Positions 20,158 to 27,916 of a DNA stretch of 61,244 nucleotides are shown piece by piece. The stretch's first letter is position 1; each line of letters begins with the position of its first letter. The notes under the pieces were generated by a model. It was not told the origin of the DNA, did not search any database, and worked only from the letters and a program-made list of their open reading frames with translations. The translations under genes were made by a program, and so were the position numbers. This stretch comes from Candidatus Rokuibacteriota bacterium (lineage in GTDB: Bacteria > Methylomirabilota > Methylomirabilia > Rokubacteriales > CSP1-6): positions 1-61,244 of the forward strand of contig QHSA01000160.1 of NCBI GenBank assembly GCA_003220315.1, in the 5' to 3' direction.

Positions 20158-20897
20158 CCACGCGTGCGGAGTTCATGGCGCGGATCCGCGCCGAGCTCGG
20201 CAAGACGCGCGGCCTCCCTCCCGCGACGCCTGCCCGGCGGCCCGCGCGCCCGCGCGTGGAGGCGGAGGCCATCCGGGCTGAGCTCGCGGAGCGCTGGCCC
20301 GAGGCGCTCGAGCGCTTCCGCCACGAGCTCGAGAAGGTCGGCGGCGTCTTCTACCGCGTGGCGACCCTCGCGGAGGTGGTGCCGGTCGTCGCGGGAATCG
20401 CTCGCGAGCGCGCGGCGCGCCGGCTCGTGAGCTGGCACGCCGCCGAGCTCGGCGGCGATCTCGGGCCGGCACTCACCGCCCAGGGGCTCGAGCCGGTCGC
20501 GATGCCGCCGGGGGAGGTTGCGAGCGCGGCCGAGCGTCAGCGACTGCGCGAGCTCGTCGCGGCGGCCGAGCTCGGCCTGACGGGCGTGGATCTCGCGATC
20601 GCCGAGACGGGGACCCTCGTCCTCTCGAGCGGCGCCGGGCGCCCGCGCTCGACGTCGCTCTTGCCGCCCTACCACATCGCGCTCTTCGACCGGACGGCGC
20701 TCGTCGAGTCGCTCGCGCAGGCGGGCGTGTTCCTCGAGCTCTGGCACGCCGACGGTGCGCCGGGGCCCCGCGGAGCCGTCATCAGCTTCATCACCGGCCC
20801 GAGCCGAACGGCGGATATCGAGCTGACGCTCACGCGCGGCGTGCACGGGCCGAAGGAGGTGCACGCGATCTTCGTCGAGGCGCCGATCCGTGGCTGA
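20154..20897 (+). CDS. lutC: L-lactate utilisation protein LutC (LUD domain)
   Basis: 247-aa LUD-domain protein, the third component of lactate oxidation. It has VGGVFYRVATLAEVV in the N-terminal half and the LUD core LGLTGVDLAIAETGTLVLSSGAGRPRS... around residues 140-165, ending in ELTLTRGVHGPKEVH. The length and position after lutB are canonical. The ATG lies in the lutB stop (ATGA), and the 3' end overlaps the DUF2203 gene by 8 bp. Confidence 0.9.
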   Translation: MTTRAEFMARIRAELGKTRGLPPATPARRPARPRVEAEAIRAELAERWPEALERFRHELEKVGGVFYRVATLAEVVPVVAGIARERAARRLVSWHAAELGGDLGPALTAQGLEPVAMPPGEVASAAERQRLRELVAAAELGLTGVDLAIAETGTLVLSSGAGRPRSTSLLPPYHIALFDRTALVESLAQAGVFLELWHADGAPGPRGAVISFITGPSRTADIELTLTRGVHGPKEVHAIFVEAPIRG

Positions 20898-21291
20898 CCG
20901 CCACTTCACGCCGCGCGAGGTGGAGGCGCTGATCCCCGCGCTCACGCCGCTCATGCGCGAGGCGATGGCCGCTCATACGAAGGCCGCCGCGCTGCGCGAG
21001 CGGCTGCGGGCCGAGCAGGCGCGGATCGCGCTGGCCGGCGGTGGCGTCGTGGACCGGGCGCAGTGGCGCGCGGACTCCGGGCGGATCGAGCAGCTGACCG
21101 AACGGGTGCGCAAGACGCTCGAGAAGGTCGTGGAGCTCGGCGGCCGGCCGAAGGACCTCGGGCTCGGCCTGGTGGACTTCCCGCACCTGCGCGACGGTCG
21201 CGAGGTCAACCTCTGCTGGCAGTACGGTGAACGCGAGATCCGTCACTGGCACGGCCTCGACGAGGGGTACGCGGGGCGGAAGCCGCTCTGA
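20890..21291 (+). CDS. DUF2203 family protein
   Basis: 133-aa protein matching DUF2203. It has an amphipathic N-terminal helix (FTPREVEALIPALTPLM), a charged coiled-coil stretch, and the conserved C-terminal part DLGLGLVDFPHLRDGREVNLCWQYGEREIRHWHGLDEGY. Function is unknown. It starts at a GTG inside lutC and ends one base into the HAD gene, so it is translated with both. Members are common in Gram-positive bacteria and in several uncultured lineages. Confidence 0.8.
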   Translation: MADRHFTPREVEALIPALTPLMREAMAAHTKAAALRERLRAEQARIALAGGGVVDRAQWRADSGRIEQLTERVRKTLEKVVELGGRPKDLGLGLVDFPHLRDGREVNLCWQYGEREIRHWHGLDEGYAGRKPL

Positions 21292-22037
21292 TGACCTACA
21301 CCGCTGTCCTCTTCGACCTCTTCGACACGTTGGTCCGCTTCGATCGGGATCGCATGCCCGAGATCCAGGTGAACGGGCGGACGGTGCGCTCCACGGCGGG
21401 CCACCTCCACCAGGTCCTGAGATCGCACGCCCCCGAGATCTCCCTCGAGGCGTGCTACGAGGCGCTCGTCGAGAGCTGGCGCGAGGCCGAGCGGCTGCGC
21501 GCGATCGACTACCGTGAGGTCCCGGCCCCCGAGCGGTTCGACCACTTCTTCCGTCGCCTCGCGCTCGACCCGGCGAGGCTGCCACCCGGGCTCGGCCAGA
21601 CGCTGATCGATACCCACCGGTCCCAGCTCGGGAAGGCCGCCGAGTTTCCCCTCCATCACGGGCCGCTGCTCGAGCGCCTCGCGCGGCGGTACCGGTTGGC
21701 GGTCGTCTCGAACTTCGACTACACGCCGACCGCCGTGGACATCCTCGAGCGCGAGGGCGTCGCCCGCCGCTTCAGCGCGATCGTCGTCTCCGACGCCGTC
21801 GGCTGGCGGAAGCCCAAGCGCGAGATCTTCGACGAGGCGCTGCGCCGCCTGGACGTCGGGGTCGACGAGGCGCTCTTCGTCGGCGACCGCGCCGACATCG
21901 ACGTGCTCGGGGCCCAGCAGATCGGGATGGACGCCGCATGGATCAATCCGGAGGGCGCCCCGCTTCCGCCCGGGATCACGCCGCCCCGCTACGAGCTCCG
22001 AGACCTCGCGGACCTCGGCGCGATCCTCGGCGTGTGA
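21291..22037 (+). CDS. HAD-superfamily hydrolase
   Basis: 248-aa HAD hydrolase of the haloacid dehalogenase/phosphatase subgroup. Motif I is AVLFDLFDTLVRFD (nucleophile Asp and its partner), motif II is LAVVSNFDYTP, and motifs III/IV are WRKPKREIF and LFVGDRADIDVLGAQQIGM. A helical cap lies between motifs I and II. Start and stop are tightly packed with its neighbours. The physiological substrate cannot be predicted; phosphoglycolate would suit a glycolate operon, but this is only inference. Confidence 0.85.
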   Translation: MTYTAVLFDLFDTLVRFDRDRMPEIQVNGRTVRSTAGHLHQVLRSHAPEISLEACYEALVESWREAERLRAIDYREVPAPERFDHFFRRLALDPARLPPGLGQTLIDTHRSQLGKAAEFPLHHGPLLERLARRYRLAVVSNFDYTPTAVDILEREGVARRFSAIVVSDAVGWRKPKREIFDEALRRLDVGVDEALFVGDRADIDVLGAQQIGMDAAWINPEGAPLPPGITPPRYELRDLADLGAILGV

Positions 22038-22084
22038 CGAGCATCGCCCGGAACCGGGAGCGCATCTAAAGACGGAGGAGAGTT

Positions 22085-23023
22085 ATGGGGACGACGCGCA
22101 AGGTCATCGTCATCGGCTCCGGGCCGGCGGGCTATACGGCGGCCATCTACGCGGCCCGCGCGAACCTCGCGCCGCTCATGCTCACGGGGGTGCAGCCGGG
22201 CGGCCAGCTCATGCTCACGACGCTGGTCGAGAACTACCCGGGATTCGTGGAGGGGATCCAGGGACCCGAGCTGATGGAGACGATGAAGCGGCAGGCGGAG
22301 CACTTCGGGACCGAGATGATCGCCGAGGATGTCACCGCCGTCGACTTCTCCCGCCGGCCCTTCGTCGTGCAGGCCGGCGACGCCACCTGGGAGGGCCACA
22401 CGATCATCATCGCCACCGGCGCGACGGCGAAGCTCCTGGGGCTCCCCGCCGAGACGAAGCTCATGGGGCGCGGCATCTCGACGTGCGCCACGTGCGACGG
22501 CTTCTTCTTCAAGGACCAGAACATCATGGTGGTCGGTGGCGGCGACTCGGCCATGGAGGAGGCGCTCTACCTCTCGCGGCTCGGCAAGAAGGTCGACGTG
22601 GTCCACCGCCGCGACACGCTGCGCGCCTCCAAGATCATGCAGGAGCGGGCGTTCAAGAACCCGAAGATCGAGTTCGTCTGGGACAGCGCCGTGGACGACG
22701 TCATGGACGTCGAGAAGGGCAAGGTCACCGCGGTGCGCCTGAGGCACCTGAAAACCGGACAGCTCTCTGAGCATCAGGTGGACGGCGTCTTTATAGCGAT
22801 CGGCCACGAGCCGAACACCCAGATCTTCCGCGGCCAGATCGAGCTCCTGCCGAACGGTTACATCAAGGTGAAGCCCGGGACGACCGGGACGAGCGTGCCG
22901 GGCGTCTTCGCGGCGGGCGACGTCCAGGACCACGTCTACCGCCAGGCGGTGACGGCCGCGGGGACGGGCTGCATGGCTGCGCTCGAGGCCGAGCGGTACC
23001 TCGAAGCGACCCAGCCGCACTAG
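22085..23023 (+). CDS. trxB: Thioredoxin-disulfide reductase
   Basis: 312-aa low-molecular-weight thioredoxin reductase. It shows the FAD motif VIVIGSGPAGYTAAIYAAR at the N-terminus, the redox pair CATC (Cys134/Cys137), the NADPH motif VVGGGDSAMEEALYL, and the C-terminal FAD motif GVFAAGDVQD. It reduces thioredoxin with NADPH in the cytoplasm. The ATG is preceded by GGAGGAGAG, one of the clearest ribosome-binding sites in the left half. It stands 47 bp after the HAD gene and is convergent with nadX. Confidence 0.95.
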   Translation: MGTTRKVIVIGSGPAGYTAAIYAARANLAPLMLTGVQPGGQLMLTTLVENYPGFVEGIQGPELMETMKRQAEHFGTEMIAEDVTAVDFSRRPFVVQAGDATWEGHTIIIATGATAKLLGLPAETKLMGRGISTCATCDGFFFKDQNIMVVGGGDSAMEEALYLSRLGKKVDVVHRRDTLRASKIMQERAFKNPKIEFVWDSAVDDVMDVEKGKVTAVRLRHLKTGQLSEHQVDGVFIAIGHEPNTQIFRGQIELLPNGYIKVKPGTTGTSVPGVFAAGDVQDHVYRQAVTAAGTGCMAALEAERYLEATQPH

Positions 23024-23039
23024 GGACTGATACTGCAGC

Positions 23040-23849
23040 CTAGGTACCGACGCGCAGAGACGCAGTCAGCTCGCGGAGGAGCGCGATCGTCGACATGTAA
23101 GAGAGCTTGCCGGTCCGCGGGTTCTCCGACGGGACGTTCTCGACCTCGATCGCGAGGCGGCCGAACTCCCCCACGACCGTGATCCGGTGCCGGTTCATCG
23201 TGAGCCCGGGCACCGCGTAGAGCTTGATGCGCGTCTTCTCGGGCCCGATGCCAGCGAGCGAGAGCGCGGCGAGCACGTTCACGTTGGCCGGGAACGCCCG
23301 GCAGGCCTCCGTCGCCGGGCCCTCGAAGATGAGCGTCTCCTCGGTGATCCGGTCGAGGTCGATCCTCTGCGCCTCGATCCACGGCGCGCCGCTGAGCCCG
23401 CGCGGGGGCTTCCGCGTCTCCATCGTCACCGACGAGATCGTGCCCACCTGCGCGCCCTTGACGCCGTCGAGCCCGGCGATCGCCGCGGAGGGAACGAGGA
23501 TGCGACAGCGGTTGGCCTGGGCGAGCTTCACCCAGTCCTGACGGCCGAGCAGCCCCCCGCACGAGAGGACGACCAGGTCCCGGCCGGCCTTGAGGGTCTT
23601 GGGCGCGATCTCCTCGAGGTGCGCCTGGGTGGACGCCTCGACGACGAGGCCGGAGGCGTCGATCAGGTCGTCGAGCGAGAGGAACGGGGCGGGGGAGCGG
23701 AGCCCTTTGAGGAACCGCTCGGCCTTCTCCCGGTCGCGCGCCGTCGCCCCGGAGAGCCTGAGACCCGGAATGCCCTCGTCGAGAGCGCGGCAAACCGCAC
23801 GCCCGATCGCGCCGAGGCCGACGACACCGACGTTCATGGGTGAGGGCAT
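23040..23849 (-). CDS. nadX: Aspartate dehydrogenase
   Basis: 269-aa protein with an N-terminal NAD(P) Rossmann fold (VGVVGLGAIGRAVCRAL) and the aspartate-dehydrogenase C-terminal domain (VLSCGGLLGRQDW, FPANVNVLAALSLAGIGPEKT, HRITVVGEFG). NadX-type enzymes oxidise L-aspartate to iminoaspartate for NAD synthesis or work in aspartate catabolism. It is convergent with trxB and starts 6 bp from the divergent TIGR02757-type gene, so the two share a very short promoter region. The alternative name, homoserine-dehydrogenase-like, is less likely given the length. Confidence 0.88.
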   Translation of the reverse strand: MPSPMNVGVVGLGAIGRAVCRALDEGIPGLRLSGATARDREKAERFLKGLRSPAPFLSLDDLIDASGLVVEASTQAHLEEIAPKTLKAGRDLVVLSCGGLLGRQDWVKLAQANRCRILVPSAAIAGLDGVKGAQVGTISSVTMETRKPPRGLSGAPWIEAQRIDLDRITEETLIFEGPATEACRAFPANVNVLAALSLAGIGPEKTRIKLYAVPGLTMNRHRITVVGEFGRLAIEVENVPSENPRTGKLSYMSTIALLRELTASLRVGT

Positions 23850-23855
23850 GGTATC

Positions 23856-24749
23856 ATGCCCGCAGGCGGCGGAATGACGTCAGCGCGCACGCTCAGGGAG
23901 CCGCTCGAGCACTTCTATCGCGAGTTCGACTACACCGCGCGGGTCGAATTCGACGCCATCCGGTTTCCTCTCCGCTACCCCGATCCGCGCGATCGCGAGC
24001 TCGTCGGGCTCCTCGCCGCGTGTCTCGCGTACGGCCGCGTGGATCTCTTCGGGCGCCAGCTCGACGGAGTCCTCGCGGTGATGGGCCCGTCGCCCGCCGC
24101 GTTTGTCGTGGGCTTCGATCCGCGGCGTGACGCACGGGCGTTCGAGAGCTTCTGGTACCGCTTCAACCGGCCGCGGGACCTCGTCGCATTCTGCGTGGCG
24201 GCGCGCGACCAGCTCGGGCGCTACGGCACACTCGAAAAGTTGTTCCTCGCGGGAGATCCCGACCCCGCCGGGCCGATCGGGCCGGCGCTCGAGCGCTTCG
24301 CCCGGAGCTTCCTCGAGGCCGATCTGCGCGAGGTCTTTCCGCGTGGGCGCCGCTCGCGCGGGTACCGGCACCTGTTCCCGCTGCCCTCGGCGGGCGGCCC
24401 GTGCAAGCGCCTGCACCTGTTCCTGCGCTGGATGGTCCGCCGCGAGCCGCCCGACTTCGGCCTGTGGACGGCGGTCGCGCCGGCGCGGCTCTTGATCCCG
24501 GTGGACACCCACGTCGAGAACATCGCGCGGTCCATCGGCCTCACGCGGCGGAAGTCGCGCACCTGGCGCATGGCCGAGGAGATCACGCGCCGGCTCGCCG
24601 CGATCGACCCCGAGGACCCCGTGAAGTACGACTTCGCGCTCTGCCACAAGCGGATGTCGGGCGACTGCCGTGATCGTCGCGACGCGGTCGTCTGCGCGCC
24701 CTGCGGCTTCAAGCCCATCTGCCGCCACTGGAAAGGCCGGAGGGCGTGA
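23856..24749 (+). CDS. TIGR02757 (DUF2400) family protein with Fe-S-like cysteine set
   Basis: 297-aa protein matching the TIGR02757 family: FDYTARVEFDAIRFPLRYPDPRDRE at the start, LLAACLAYGRVDLF, and LHLFLRWMVRRE in the middle. The C-terminus carries a cysteine set C-x8-C-x2-C-x5-C (CRDRRDAVVCAPCGFKPIC), spaced almost like the 4Fe-4S loop of endonuclease III. A HVENIARSIGLTRRK stretch precedes it. A DNA glycosylase-like fold is therefore plausible, but this is inference. ATG 23856 is the first start; ATG 23874 is an alternative. rmuC follows with a 4-bp overlap, supporting a DNA-maintenance context. Confidence 0.8.
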   Translation: MPAGGGMTSARTLREPLEHFYREFDYTARVEFDAIRFPLRYPDPRDRELVGLLAACLAYGRVDLFGRQLDGVLAVMGPSPAAFVVGFDPRRDARAFESFWYRFNRPRDLVAFCVAARDQLGRYGTLEKLFLAGDPDPAGPIGPALERFARSFLEADLREVFPRGRRSRGYRHLFPLPSAGGPCKRLHLFLRWMVRREPPDFGLWTAVAPARLLIPVDTHVENIARSIGLTRRKSRTWRMAEEITRRLAAIDPEDPVKYDFALCHKRMSGDCRDRRDAVVCAPCGFKPICRHWKGRRA

Positions 24750-25861
24750 CCGAGGCCCTGGCCGCCGTCGCCGGGGCGCTTCTCGTCGCCCTCGTCTTCG
24801 TGGCGTGGATGCTGCTCCGCCAGATCGAGGGCGCGAGAAGCCAGGCGCACGAAGGACAGGAGTCCGTGAGGAAGGAGGTCGGCGACCTCGCGCGTCGCGT
24901 GAAGGACGAGGTGGGTGGCCTCCAGCAGCGCGTGGCGACCGAGCTCAAGGGCGTCAGCGCGGAAGTGAGCCGCCAGCTCCAGGAGGGCATGAGGCTGATC
25001 CAGTCGGCGCAGGCGACCATGGGCGACCGCCTCGACAGCGCCGCGAGGGTCGTGGGGGAGGTGCAGGGGAGCCTCGGGAAGCTCGGCGAGGCGACCCAGC
25101 GGGTCGTCGAGGTCGGCAAGGAGATCCAGGGCCTCGAGCAGATTCTCAAATCGCCGAAGGTCAGGGGTGGACTGGGCGAGACGCTGCTGGGCGAGCTCCT
25201 GGCGCAGATGCTCCCGCGCGAGCACTACGAGCTGCAGTGCTTGTTCAAGAGCGGCGAGAAGGTGGACGCCGCGATCCGCCTCGCCGGGCGGCTGGTGCCC
25301 GTGGATGCCAAGTTCCCGCTCGAGAACTTCCGCCGGATGCTCGCCGAGCCCGAGGAGGAGCGGCACCGGCTTCTGCGGAAGCAGTTCGCCCGGGACGTGA
25401 AGACACGGATCGACGAGATCGCGAAGAAGTACATCCTGCCGGACGAGGGCACCTTCGACTTCGCGCTCATGTACGTCCCGGCGGAGAACGTCTATTACGA
25501 GATCATCATCAAGGATGAGGCGGACGCGGACGACGAGGCCATCGCCACCTACGCGCTGTCCCGCCGCGTCGTGCCCGTGTCCCCGAACAGCTTTTACGCC
25601 TATCTTCAAGTGATCATCCTGGGCCTGAGCGGGCTCAGGATCGAGGCGCACGCGCGGGAGATCCAGAACGATCTCGCCCGGCTCTCCGGCGATCTGGACA
25701 AGGTGCGCGAGCCGATCCGGACGCTCGGCAAGCACCTCGGCAACGCGCAGAGTCAGTTCACCGACGCCGAGCGGGCGCTCGAACGATTCGGCGCCAAGCT
25801 CGAGGCGATCGAGCGGAAGGGGGAGCAGGCGGCGCTCCCCGAGGGAGGCGACGCGCCATGA
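24746..25861 (+). CDS. rmuC: DNA recombination protein RmuC
   Basis: 371-aa RmuC-family protein. An N-terminal membrane helix (AVAGALLVALVFVAWMLL) is followed by a long coiled coil (residues about 25-130) and the PD-(D/E)XK-like RmuC domain (GGLGETLLGELLAQMLPREHYE, LVPVDAKFPLENFRRML, FALMYVPAENVYYEII). RmuC limits DNA inversions and rearrangements in E. coli. It starts at a GTG overlapping the upstream gene and its stop overlaps the symporter ATG. Length is slightly short for the family but the core is complete. Confidence 0.9.
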   Translation: MTEALAAVAGALLVALVFVAWMLLRQIEGARSQAHEGQESVRKEVGDLARRVKDEVGGLQQRVATELKGVSAEVSRQLQEGMRLIQSAQATMGDRLDSAARVVGEVQGSLGKLGEATQRVVEVGKEIQGLEQILKSPKVRGGLGETLLGELLAQMLPREHYELQCLFKSGEKVDAAIRLAGRLVPVDAKFPLENFRRMLAEPEEERHRLLRKQFARDVKTRIDEIAKKYILPDEGTFDFALMYVPAENVYYEIIIKDEADADDEAIATYALSRRVVPVSPNSFYAYLQVIILGLSGLRIEAHAREIQNDLARLSGDLDKVREPIRTLGKHLGNAQSQFTDAERALERFGAKLEAIERKGEQAALPEGGDAP

Positions 25862-27600
25862 CCCTCACCGCGGTCGACTGGACGGTCATCGTGCTCTACT
25901 TCGTCCTGTCCGTCGCGATCGCGCTCCTCTACTCGCGGCGCGCCGGCGCCTCGGCCGACGAGTACTTCCTCTCGGGCCGCGCGGTCCCCTGGTGGCTCGC
26001 GGGGACCTCGATGGTCGCGACTACGTTCGCCGCCGACACGCCACTCGCCGTGACGGGGCTCACCGTCAAGTACGGGATCGCGGGGAACTGGCTCTGGTGG
26101 TGCATGGTGATGAGCGGCATGCTCACCGTCGTGTTCTACGCGCGCCTCTGGCGCCGCGCGGGGGTGATGACCGACGCGGAGTTCGCCGAGATCCGCTACT
26201 CGGGCCGACCCGCGGCGTTCCTGCGCGGCTTCCGGGCCTGTTACCTCGCGCTCGCGATCAACTCGATCATCATCGGCTGGGTCACCGCCGCCATGGCGAA
26301 GATCGTCGGAATGACCCTCGGCGTCGGGAAGTGGCAGGCGACGCTCGGCCTCTTCGTCCTCACCGCGCTCTACTCGACGCTCTCCGGGCTCTGGGGTGTC
26401 CTCGTCACCGACTTCTTCCAGTTCGTCCTGGCCATGCTGGGCTGCATCGCGCTCGCCGTCTTCGCCCTCGGCGCCGTGGGCGGGATGGCGGGGCTCCTCG
26501 ATGCGCTCCAGACGCGCTTCCCCGACGGCGCACCGCTCCGCGTGATCCCGGCGCTCGACTCGGCGTGGATGCCGGCGCTCACGTTCTTCGTCTACCTCGC
26601 GGTCAACTGGTGGGCCTCCTGGTACCCGGGCGCCGAGCCGGGGGGCGGCGGGTATGTCGCCCAGCGGATCCTCTCGACGAAGAACGAGCGCCACGCGCTC
26701 CTCGCGGCGCTCTGGTTCAACATCGCGCACTACGCGCTCCGGCCGTGGCCCTGGATCGTCGTCGCCCTCGTCTCGATGGTGCTCTATCCGGGGCTCGCCG
26801 ATCCCGAGTCGGGCTACGTGAAGGTCATGGTGGACCTGCTCCCGCCGTTCTGGCGCGGCTTCCTGATCGCCGCGTTCTTCGCCGCGTACATGTCCACGAT
26901 CTCGACGCAATTGAACTGGGGAGCGTCGTACCTCGTCAACGACGTCTATCGCCGCTTTTGGGCCGTGGGCCGGAGCGAGCGCCACTACGCCGCGGCGGGA
27001 CGCGTGGCGACACTCGTCATGATGGTGATCTCCGGCGTCGTCACGCTCAACATCAGCACCGTGGAGGGGGCGTGGAAGTTCCTCCTGGCGATCGGCGCCG
27101 GCACGGGGCTCGTCTACCTCTTGCGCTGGTATTGGTGGCGGGTGAACGCGTGGTCGGAGGTGAGCGCGATGGCGGCGGCGCTCGTCTTCTCGCTCGTCGC
27201 CCAGTGGGGCTTCGGCCTCTCCCCCGACGACCCGCGCGGCTTCGCGCAGCTGCTCCTCGTGACGACGGCGCTCACGACGATCGTCTGGCTGGCGGTCACG
27301 TACCTGACGCCCGCCGAGCGGCCCGACCACTTGCGCGCGTTCCACCGACGCGTCCGTGCGGGCGGGCCGGGCTGGCGCGCCGTCGCCCCCGACACCGCCG
27401 GCGAGACCGCGCTCGGCGCCGGGCTCGTCCAGTGGCTCCTCGGCTGTGCCGTCGTCTACCTCGCGCTCTTCGGGATCGGCGGCCTCGTGCTCGGGCAGCG
27501 CGGGAAGGGCGCGATGGCCGTCATCGCGTCGGCGATCCTCACGTGGTACCTCGTCAGTGCCACGCGCCCCGCGGTCCGGACGGAAACGAGCGTGGTATAG
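25858..27600 (+). CDS. Sodium:solute symporter (SSS family)
   Basis: 580-aa polytopic transporter with about 13 hydrophobic helices. SSS signatures are seen: YFLSGRAVPWWLAGTSMVAT after the first helix, DFFQFVLAMLGCIAL in helix 6, and AAFFAAYMSTISTQLNWGASY in the sodium-site helix. The extended stretch WWASWYPGAEPGGGGYVAQR fits a proline/pantothenate/glucose-type branch, but the substrate cannot be named. It begins in a 4-bp overlap with rmuC. The C-terminal part after residue 480 has further helices and ends in a charged tail. Confidence 0.88.
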   Translation: MTLTAVDWTVIVLYFVLSVAIALLYSRRAGASADEYFLSGRAVPWWLAGTSMVATTFAADTPLAVTGLTVKYGIAGNWLWWCMVMSGMLTVVFYARLWRRAGVMTDAEFAEIRYSGRPAAFLRGFRACYLALAINSIIIGWVTAAMAKIVGMTLGVGKWQATLGLFVLTALYSTLSGLWGVLVTDFFQFVLAMLGCIALAVFALGAVGGMAGLLDALQTRFPDGAPLRVIPALDSAWMPALTFFVYLAVNWWASWYPGAEPGGGGYVAQRILSTKNERHALLAALWFNIAHYALRPWPWIVVALVSMVLYPGLADPESGYVKVMVDLLPPFWRGFLIAAFFAAYMSTISTQLNWGASYLVNDVYRRFWAVGRSERHYAAAGRVATLVMMVISGVVTLNISTVEGAWKFLLAIGAGTGLVYLLRWYWWRVNAWSEVSAMAAALVFSLVAQWGFGLSPDDPRGFAQLLLVTTALTTIVWLAVTYLTPAERPDHLRAFHRRVRAGGPGWRAVAPDTAGETALGAGLVQWLLGCAVVYLALFGIGGLVLGQRGKGAMAVIASAILTWYLVSATRPAVRTETSVV

Positions 27601-27607
27601 TGAGCCG

Positions 27608-27910
27608 ATGACGCCCATCCCCATCCAGGTCTACGGCATCAATCTCCTGGTGAAGCTCATGTCCGAAGGGCCCGCGGACGTCCGCATCCACTGCCCCAAG
27701 GGGTCGCCGATTCGCTACGGAGAGGTCGTCGCCCGCGGGGACGGCTTCGACGAGGGCGCGAATGCCTTCCGGGAAATGCCCGATCTCAAGGCGGTCGTGG
27801 CCTTCGAGGAGTCGGCCGAAGAAGTCGAGGGCCACTACTTCTACATCGCGGGTGAAGAGTACCGCGTCATCCGGCTGGACTCGGTCATCCTCTCGTACCC
27901 GCACGAGTAG
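27608..27910 (+). CDS. Divergent GroES/Cpn10-like small protein
   Basis: 100-aa protein not annotatable by exact family recognition. Its layout follows GroES: an N-terminal strand (INLLVKLMSEG ~ LLVKRLEE), RYGEVVARGDG (like the GEVVAVGPG strand after the mobile loop), a middle AVVAFEES, and an end HYFYIAGEEYRVIRLDSVIL that parallels the VKIDGEEYLILREDDIL ending of Cpn10. The mobile-loop region is short and lacks the usual hydrophobic tripeptide. No groEL gene is next to it. It lies between a symporter and an M20 peptidase with gaps of 6-7 bp. It could be a GroES paralogue or just the same small beta-barrel fold. Confidence 0.6.
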   Translation: MTPIPIQVYGINLLVKLMSEGPADVRIHCPKGSPIRYGEVVARGDGFDEGANAFREMPDLKAVVAFEESAEEVEGHYFYIAGEEYRVIRLDSVILSYPHE

Positions 27911-27916
27911 CCCTCC

